Shown piece after piece: positions 7,255 through 12,107 of a stretch of 12,107 bases of DNA. Numbering within the stretch: the stretch's first letter is position 1; every line of letters starts with the position of its first letter. The translations under genes and the position numbers were made by a program. Origin of the DNA: Cellvibrionales bacterium (GTDB lineage Bacteria; Pseudomonadota; Gammaproteobacteria; Pseudomonadales; JAHEGP01); contig JAHEGP010000052.1 in NCBI GenBank assembly GCA_024645065.1, forward strand, positions 2,951 through 15,057, read 5' to 3'. The notes under the pieces are model-generated. The model was not told the DNA's origin. It was given only the letters and a program-made list of their open reading frames with translations, and ran no database searches.

Positions 7255-8166
7255 TTAGACAGCTAAAACAGGACTTACATAAGAAATAGGCGCATCTGAA
7301 GGATCCTCGAACGTTACCACCTCCCAGGCATCGGGCTCCGAGATCAGTTTTCGCAAAACGGTGTTATTGAGTGCATGCCCGGACTTCACTGCCCGAAACT
7401 CGCCGATCAAGCTATTACCCAGCAGATAGAGGTCCCCAATCGCATCGAGAATCTTGTGCTTGACAAACTCGTCCTCGTACCGCAGGCCATCCTCATTGAG
7501 GATACGGTATTCATCAACCACGATCGCGTTGTCGACACTACCCCCCTGGGCCAGGCCCTGCGAGCGCAGGTACTCGATCTCGTGCATGAACCCGAAGGTT
7601 CGCGCCCTGCTGATCTCCTTGACAAAAGACGTGCTGGAAAAATCCACTTCGGCATTGACCTTGCGCCCGCGAAAAACGGGGTGATCAAAATCGATGGTAA
7701 ACGCCACTTTAAAACCGTCGAAAGGCAGCAGGCTGGCGACCTTATCGCCTTCCTGGACAGTCACCGCGCGCTTGATTCGGATAAACTTCTTGGCCGCGTC
7801 CTGTTCGATAATGCCCGCGGACTGAATCAAAAAAACGAAGGGGCCCGCGCTGCCATCCATTATCGGGACCTCTGGAGCACTAACTTCCACATAGGCGTTG
7901 TCGATACCCAGCCCTGCCATTGCCGAAAGCAGGTGTTCCACGGTGGACACTCTGACGTTGCCCTTGACCAGGGCAGTCGATAGCCGGGTGTCGCCGACGT
8001 TTTCTGCACAGGCTTCGATTTCGGCAACCGGATCCAGGTCAACGCGTCGAAATATGATGCCGCTATCGATCGGGGCCGGCTTGAGGGTCAAGTACACTTT
8101 TTGCCCGGTATGCAGACCAACACCAGTAGCGCGTATCTCATTGCGCAAAGTTCTTTGCTTAATCAT
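7255..8166 (-). CDS. lpxC: UDP-3-O-acyl-N-acetylglucosamine deacetylase LpxC
   Basis: Zinc deacetylase for the committed step of lipid A synthesis. The product is 303 residues (305 in E. coli). Zinc ligands are His78 (VEHLLSA), His237 and Asp241 (HKILDAIGD); Glu77 and His264 (KSGHALNN) fit the catalytic general base and acid. The frame is open 24 codons farther upstream to 8238, but the family start is MIKQRTLRNEI. ATG 8166 has AGGA at 8181-8178, an 11-nt spacing, so 8166 is preferred. The C-terminus ends SYVSPVLAV. It resembles but does not exactly match the E. coli tail (ending SAVLA) that FtsH recognises. The gene is separated from ftsZ by 292 nt with a terminator, so it must have its own promoter or depend on readthrough. 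Confidence 0.97.
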   Translation of the reverse strand: MIKQRTLRNEIRATGVGLHTGQKVYLTLKPAPIDSGIIFRRVDLDPVAEIEACAENVGDTRLSTALVKGNVRVSTVEHLLSAMAGLGIDNAYVEVSAPEVPIMDGSAGPFVFLIQSAGIIEQDAAKKFIRIKRAVTVQEGDKVASLLPFDGFKVAFTIDFDHPVFRGRKVNAEVDFSSTSFVKEISRARTFGFMHEIEYLRSQGLAQGGSVDNAIVVDEYRILNEDGLRYEDEFVKHKILDAIGDLYLLGNSLIGEFRAVKSGHALNNTVLRKLISEPDAWEVVTFEDPSDAPISYVSPVLAV

Positions 8167-8395
8167 GGTCGTTGTAATCCTGCTAGCTGTCGGGTCTGCG
8201 TGTCTGCCCGCGTGGGCAACGGCTAATGGCCATTCCACTCAGTGCCTTCGCCCTGTTTTCGCACATTGGGGGGACGACACCGGAAACCAGGAAAGATGCC
8301 TGAGGTTGCGGTACATTGTGGCAATAAGCCACTACCTTACCATACGTAAAATCCACAACATAGCAGCGGGATTACCCGGCTCACCAGATTCTGAT
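8167..8395. other. Non-coding upstream region of lpxC
   Basis: This stretch between the ftsZ terminator and the lpxC start should hold the lpxC promoter. I see no convincing -35/-10 pair on the - strand. It holds two short inverted repeats: GTGGC-AATAA-GCCAC (8318-8332) and TGCCC-GCGT-GGGCA (8205-8218). The second lies in the probable lpxC leader, 38 nt before the start codon. An open frame through 8238 continues into lpxC, but its residues do not look like LpxC. No small gene or RNA gene was recognised. Confidence 0.5.
8318..8332. repeat. Inverted repeat GTGGC-AATAA-GCCAC upstream of lpxC
   Basis: Five-base perfect arms around a five-base AT-rich centre, 152 nt upstream of the lpxC start. 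The spacing is compatible with an operator or a weak hairpin. No known regulator site was recognised, and a repeat of this size may arise by chance. Confidence 0.3.
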
Positions 8396-8420
8396 AAAAG
8401 CCCGGCACCGGCGCCGGGCT
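8396..8420 (-). terminator. Rho-independent terminator downstream of ftsZ
   Basis: On the - strand an 8-bp perfect stem (AGCCCGGC at 8420-8413 paired with GCCGGGCT at 8406-8399, loop of 6 nt) is followed directly by a short T run (TTTT, counting the last stem base, then ATC). It lies 38 nt past the ftsZ stop codon and reads in the ftsZ direction. It should end the ddlB-ftsQ-ftsA-ftsZ transcript before lpxC. On the + strand the hairpin lacks a T run, so termination is probably one-directional. Confidence 0.8.
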
Positions 8421-8458
8421 TCCACAAAGGAGCTGGTTAGACTTGCGACCGGGTTTTG

Positions 8459-9628
8459 CTAGTCAGCCTGGCGGCGCAGGAACGCTGGTATGTCAAGGTA
8501 GTCCATGTCGCTACCTCGACCAGCCCTCGCGCCGGCCACAGCGCGCTCGGGAGTCTCTGCTGCTGCCTGCCTTGGGCGTCGCATTACTGTGGGCTGGTCG
8601 TATTGGTTGTAGTCGCCAGCCTTGCCCCGCGGAGCAGATTCCACCAACTTGACCGGGGCTGCCGTTTCTACCACCTCGCCAAGGCCGGTAGCTACTATCG
8701 TCACTCTCACTTCATCACCCAGGGTGTCGTCTATAGCAGTGCCGATCACCACTGTGGCGTCCGGAGAGGCAATTTCCTCAACCGTGTTACCGACATCAGC
8801 AAACTCACCCAGGCCCAGGTCACGACCGGCAGTTATATTGACGAGAATACCGCGGGCACCGTTAAGGTTAATGTCATCCAGCAGCGGGCTATTGATTGCA
8901 GCCTCGGCAGCCTCGCGCGCCCGACCCTCACCCACAGCGCGTCCGGTGCCCATCATTGCCATACCCATTTCAGACATAACAGTGCGCACGTCTGCGAAGT
9001 CGACATTGATAATGCCGGGGTGGATGATCAGGTCGGCAATACCCTGTACCGCACCCAGCAATACATCGTTCGCAGCCTTGAACGCATCCAGCAGGGTTGT
9101 GCTTTTACCCAGCACCGGCAGCAGCCGCTCGTTGGGAATCGTGATCAGTGAGTCAACATGCTCGCTCAGGGCACGCAAGCCTTCCTCCGCAATCGCCATG
9201 CGCTTCTTGCCCTCGAAAGGGAATGGCTTGGTCACAACGGCAACCGTCAGGATCCCCAATTCGCGCGCAACTTCTGCAACCACAGGGGCGCCGCCGGTTC
9301 CAGTGCCGCCACCCATACCCGCAGTAATGAATACCATATCGGCGCCTGCCAGCACTTCGGCAATACGCTCACGGTCCTCCAGCGCTGAGTGTCGTCCGAC
9401 CATGGGGTTGGCACCTGCACCAAGACCTTTGGTTATCTCCCCGCCCAACTGCAACACAGTCCGACTCGAAACATCGGAAAGCGCCTGGGCATCTGTATTG
9501 GCACAGATAAACTCGACACCATCGACATTGCTGTCGATCATGTGCCTGACCGCGTTACCGCCGCCACCGCCAACGCCTATTACCTTGATGACTGCACTCT
9601 GAGGTACATTGTCTACCAGCTCAAACAT
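8459..9628 (-). CDS. ftsZ: Cell division GTPase FtsZ
   Basis: Tubulin homologue that polymerises into the Z ring at midcell and recruits the division machinery. It has 389 residues (383 in E. coli). The glycine-rich GVGGGGGNAV loop is at 18-27, the tubulin signature GGGTGTG at 106-112, and the T7 loop NVDFADVR at 207-214 with Asp209 and Asp212, which complete the GTPase site of the neighbouring subunit. A variable, arginine- and alanine-rich linker from about residue 316 leads to the conserved C-terminal peptide DYLDIPAFLRRQAD (376-389), which binds FtsA and ZipA. The start has a strong ribosome-binding site, AAGGGAG at 9644-9638, with a 9-nt spacer. ftsA ends 57 nt upstream, and a terminator follows the gene, so ftsZ closes the dcw transcript here. 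Confidence 0.99.
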   Translation of the reverse strand: MFELVDNVPQSAVIKVIGVGGGGGNAVRHMIDSNVDGVEFICANTDAQALSDVSSRTVLQLGGEITKGLGAGANPMVGRHSALEDRERIAEVLAGADMVFITAGMGGGTGTGGAPVVAEVARELGILTVAVVTKPFPFEGKKRMAIAEEGLRALSEHVDSLITIPNERLLPVLGKSTTLLDAFKAANDVLLGAVQGIADLIIHPGIINVDFADVRTVMSEMGMAMMGTGRAVGEGRAREAAEAAINSPLLDDINLNGARGILVNITAGRDLGLGEFADVGNTVEEIASPDATVVIGTAIDDTLGDEVRVTIVATGLGEVVETAAPVKLVESAPRGKAGDYNQYDQPTVMRRPRQAAAETPERAVAGARAGRGSDMDYLDIPAFLRRQAD

Positions 9629-9662
9629 TGCTAATTACTCCCTTTTTTGCCATTGACATCAA

Positions 9663-9676
9663 TCGGGTAATCCCGA
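9663..9676. repeat. Small hairpin-forming repeat in the ftsA-ftsZ gap
   Basis: TCGGG (9663-9667) and CCCGA (9672-9676) pair perfectly around TAAT, a 5-bp stem with a 4-nt loop. It lies between the ftsA stop and the ftsZ ribosome-binding site, 34 nt upstream of the ftsZ start. There is no T run, so it is not a terminator. It could affect mRNA processing or ftsZ translation, but this is speculative. Confidence 0.35.
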
Positions 9677-9685
9677 AAGAAACTT

Positions 9686-10915
9686 TTAAAAATTGCCCTG
9701 AAACCATTGCTTTATGCGCTGCACAAAACTCAGCGAACTGCGTTCTTTATGGTTGACCTGCTTTCTCTGTTGCTTCATGCCATACTGCAGCAAGCCCACA
9801 CCGGTCGAATAGATGGGGTTCCTGACGATATCGTTCAGGCCCGCAACATCCTGGGGTAGACCCAGCCGGACCGGCATATGAAATATTTCTTCGGCCAGCT
9901 CGACTGCTCCCTCCATTTTTGAAGTGCCTCCGGTAAGCACCAACCCGGCCGGAATCAGGTCTTCAAAGCCGCTACGCCGAAGTTCAGCCTGCAACAACGT
10001 GAACAATTCGTCGTAGCGCGGCTCCACCACTTCAGCCAGAGATTGGCGCGACAACTCCCGCGCGGGCCGGTCACCAACACTTGGCACCTTGATCGTTTCA
10101 TCGATTCCAGTGAGCTGAGTGAGCGCGCAGGCGTACTTGATCTTGATATCTTCAGCGTGCTGGGTCGGTGTTCTCAGCGCCATAGCGATATCATTAGTCA
10201 CCTGGTCGCCGGCTATGGGGATAACCCCCGTGTGCTTGATCGCGCCCTCGGTAAAAATGGCCATGTCGCTGGTGCCGCCGCCGATATCGACCAGGCAGAC
10301 ACCCAACTCTTTTTCGTCTTCGGTGAGCACAGAATAACTGGCGGCCAGTTGTTCCAGGATGACGTCTTCAACTTCCAGCCCGCAGCGTCGAATGCACTTT
10401 TCAATGTTCTGGATGGCATTGACCGCACAGGTCACCAGATGCACCTTGGCCTCCAGTCGCACCCCCGACATGCCCAGTGGTTCCTTAACCCCCTCCTGGG
10501 TATCAATGATGTATTCCTGGGGCAGGATATGCAGCACTTTCTGATCGGCGGGAATGGCCACCGCCTGGGCCGCGTCAATCACCCTTTCAAGATCCAGTGG
10601 CTGTACCTCGCGGTCCCGGATCGCGACAATACCGTGGGAATTCAGGCTACGAATATGGCTGCCCGCAATACCGGCGTAGACCGAATGAATCTGGCACCCT
10701 GCCATTAACTCTGCCTCTTCGACCGCCCTCTGGATCGATTGCACGGTGGATTCAATGTTCACCACCACGCCTTTCTTCAAGCCGCGAGACTGGTGCGAGC
10801 CAATACCGACAATTTCTATTTTGCCGTCTTTATTGACCTCACCCACCAGGGCTACAACCTTGGAGGTTCCAATATCCAGGCCAACTATCATGTTGCCTTC
10901 ATTAACACTGCTCAT
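9686..10915 (-). CDS. ftsA: Cell division protein FtsA (actin-like Z-ring membrane anchor)
   Basis: Actin-fold ATP-binding protein that tethers FtsZ filaments to the inner membrane and recruits later division proteins. The 409-residue length is typical. The phosphate-1 loop GLDIGTSKVVALVGE starts at residue 12, the phosphate-2 loop DIGGGTSD at 210-217 and the adenosine motif LTGGTSKMEG at 327-336. The inserted 1C/SHS2 domain lies at roughly 86-165 (GIAGSHIRS onward). The C-terminal SFVQRIKQWFQGNF is the amphipathic membrane-targeting helix. ATG 10915 gives MSSVNEGNMIVGLDIG; a second ATG at 10891 (residue 9) is possible, but the longer N-terminus matches Pseudomonas-type FtsA and has GAGTGAG upstream. 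Gaps are 37 nt to ftsQ and 57 nt to ftsZ, consistent with one operon. Confidence 0.98.
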   Translation of the reverse strand: MSSVNEGNMIVGLDIGTSKVVALVGEVNKDGKIEIVGIGSHQSRGLKKGVVVNIESTVQSIQRAVEEAELMAGCQIHSVYAGIAGSHIRSLNSHGIVAIRDREVQPLDLERVIDAAQAVAIPADQKVLHILPQEYIIDTQEGVKEPLGMSGVRLEAKVHLVTCAVNAIQNIEKCIRRCGLEVEDVILEQLAASYSVLTEDEKELGVCLVDIGGGTSDMAIFTEGAIKHTGVIPIAGDQVTNDIAMALRTPTQHAEDIKIKYACALTQLTGIDETIKVPSVGDRPARELSRQSLAEVVEPRYDELFTLLQAELRRSGFEDLIPAGLVLTGGTSKMEGAVELAEEIFHMPVRLGLPQDVAGLNDIVRNPIYSTGVGLLQYGMKQQRKQVNHKERSSLSFVQRIKQWFQGNF

Positions 10916-10952
10916 AAATACTCACTCGTTACGCGCTGTCTGCGCGTTGCCC

Positions 10953-11762
10953 TCAACTATCGACCTGGCCCTGGCTGCCGGGCCTGTGCAGCCACTCTAC
11001 CGCCAGGCCATTCTGGTAGCGCAGGTCGACGCGCTTTATGTTCACCAGGTATTTATTCAGCGACAGATCGTATACCGCCAGGAAGCGCTGCAATTTCTCC
11101 ATAAGCCGGTCACGACCGAAAACCAGCTCTACCTCATTTTTCAGCGCAAGGCTCCACGAGCCCCGCTCACTCAAGCGCAATGCTTGCAGGGCCAGATCCC
11201 GGCTGCCCAGCACCTTGCCAAGATCGATATAGCGCTGCATGACTTCTTCCTGCCTGCCCTCTGGTCCCTCCAGGTAAGGCATTTGCTCCTCGATCTGCGC
11301 TCCTGCGGGTGAAAAAAGCTGCCCCTTGTTGTTGATCAAGCGCTGCTTTCCCCACCACGCAATAGGTTTTTGTTCCTGTACCGCAATCAGCAAGCCTTCC
11401 GGCCAGTCGCGTTTGACTTCGGCCTGGTATACCCAGGGCAAAGACTCCAGTGAAGCGCGCAGGTCAGCCAGGGGCACGGTCAGGTAGTCATTGTGGATGA
11501 AGGGCGCGACCGCCTGTTTCACATCACTTTTCTGCAGATGGGTAAAATCACCATTGACCGTCACCTCCCGTACCGGGCGCTCCAGCAAATCTGCCGCCTT
11601 GTACACCAGCAGGCCGACGCCCGCCAGCATGGTCACAGCAGCCAGACCACGCAGCACCAGACCCGCGTCAATGGACGGCTTGAGCAAGACACGGCGGCGC
11701 CTGACCGCTTTGCGGCTGGCACCGCGCCGGCGCGAATTGGCTCGACTGGCAAACTGACTCAT
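10953..11762 (-). CDS. ftsQ: Cell division protein FtsQ
   Basis: Bitopic inner-membrane protein that links early division proteins to FtsB/FtsL and the septal wall synthase. It has 269 residues. The cytoplasmic N-terminus is strongly basic (many Arg in residues 8-28), followed by one membrane segment at about 34-54. A periplasmic POTRA domain follows at about 63-132, beginning REVTVNGDFTHLQKSDVKQA. The beta domain (about 133-255) includes the INNKGQLF segment and ends with IKRVDLRYQNGLAVEW, typical of FtsQ. The start codon overlaps the ddlB stop in an ATGA arrangement (11762-11759), so translation is probably coupled. ftsA follows after 37 nt. Confidence 0.97.
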   Translation of the reverse strand: MSQFASRANSRRRGASRKAVRRRRVLLKPSIDAGLVLRGLAAVTMLAGVGLLVYKAADLLERPVREVTVNGDFTHLQKSDVKQAVAPFIHNDYLTVPLADLRASLESLPWVYQAEVKRDWPEGLLIAVQEQKPIAWWGKQRLINNKGQLFSPAGAQIEEQMPYLEGPEGRQEEVMQRYIDLGKVLGSRDLALQALRLSERGSWSLALKNEVELVFGRDRLMEKLQRFLAVYDLSLNKYLVNIKRVDLRYQNGLAVEWLHRPGSQGQVDS

Positions 11763-12107
11763 GTCGCCACCGCCGCCATCGGAACAGGGAGGCTCACGGC
11801 CAGGATTCGCAACACCAGCTCCTCAAAGCTGTACCCGGCCGCCTTCGCTGCCATCGGCACCAGGCTGTGGTCGGTCATTCCGGGAATCGTGTTAACTTCC
11901 AGCAACTGGAAATCACCGGCTTCGTCCTGCAAGACATCGACCCGGCCCCAGCCACTGCAACCAAGGCTCTGATAGGCTGCCAGCGCAAGTCCTTGCAGGT
12001 TCTGCTCCTGGGCTGCGGACAAACCACAGGGAATCAGGTAGCGAGTATCATTTGCCAGATACTTGGCGTCGAAGTCGTAGAAGCTATGTTCCGTTTCAAG
12101 CTTGATG
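11759..12107 (-). CDS. ddlB: D-alanine--D-alanine ligase, C-terminal part (5' end beyond the window)
   Basis: ATP-grasp ligase that joins two D-alanines for the peptidoglycan stem peptide. Only the last 115 residues are in the window, about the final third of a 300-residue enzyme. The frame is open to the right edge and runs IKLETEHSFYDFDAKYLAND before any start codon; the TTG at 12022 is an internal leucine, not a start. Family motifs are YDFDAKYL, the GCSGWGRVDV strand, the magnesium-binding LLEVNTIPGMT (Glu and Asn ligands) and DHSLVPMAAKAAG. The stop overlaps the ftsQ start (ATGA). Position directly before ftsQ matches the ddlB copy of the dcw cluster. murC and other mur genes probably lie to the right (inference). 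Confidence 0.96.
   Translation of the reverse strand, partial: IKLETEHSFYDFDAKYLANDTRYLIPCGLSAAQEQNLQGLALAAYQSLGCSGWGRVDVLQDEAGDFQLLEVNTIPGMTDHSLVPMAAKAAGYSFEELVLRILAVSLPVPMAAVAT

Noticed and set aside
8167..8238. Upstream extension of lpxC by 24 codons
   Set aside because: The added residues do not resemble LpxC, while the downstream ATG gives the conserved MIKQRTL start and has an AGGA site.
8622..9602. Long open frame of 326 codons on the + strand antisense to ftsZ
   Set aside because: Its product is dominated by Ser, Ala, Pro, Thr and Arg with no recognisable domain, as expected for a shadow of a conserved GC-rich gene. ftsZ on the other strand is certain.
1..12107. Possible mobile element, CRISPR array, RNA gene or defence system
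   Set aside because: Nearly every base belongs to an identified core gene. No transposase, integrase, regularly spaced repeat or tRNA-like structure was seen, and no gap between genes exceeds 292 nt.

Overview
The window is a chromosomal housekeeping region from a gammaproteobacterium. It carries the 3' half of the division and cell wall (dcw) cluster, the adjoining secretion and lipid A genes, and a short type IV pilus/CoA block. The proteins resemble both the Pseudomonas and the Escherichia coli families. Coding density is very high and GC content is moderately high. Gene order mixes both lineages: secA-argJ with an M23 peptidase gene upstream of secA is Pseudomonas-like, while mutT meeting a convergent yacG-coaE block is E. 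coli-like. This suggests a free-living, possibly marine, gammaproteobacterium outside both genera. That placement is inference only.

Left part, + strand (1-1648): the end of pilD (prepilin peptidase, cut by the left edge), coaE (dephospho-CoA kinase) and yacG (small zinc protein). coaE and yacG overlap by 20 nt. yacG meets the leftward mutT head-on, with a 40-nt overlap of the two 3' ends.

Right and central part, - strand, in transcription order: ddlB (cut by the right edge), ftsQ, ftsA and ftsZ form a tight division operon that ends at a clear intrinsic terminator (about 8396-8420). Then come lpxC (lipid A commitment step), a membrane-anchored M23/LytM peptidase, secA (translocation ATPase), argJ (arginine biosynthesis) and mutT (8-oxo-dGTP clean-up). 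secA has a plausible promoter of its own in the 136-nt gap upstream, with a GC-rich hairpin predicted at the very start of the transcript.

Together the genes link peptidoglycan precursor synthesis (Ddl), septum assembly (FtsQ, FtsA, FtsZ), outer-membrane lipid A synthesis (LpxC), wall remodelling (M23) and protein export (SecA). All catalytic motifs I checked are intact except one glycine-to-alanine change in the Nudix box of MutT. I found no mobile element, CRISPR array, RNA gene, phage or defence gene, and nothing that looks like an undescribed system. The findings are modest points on synteny and regulation.
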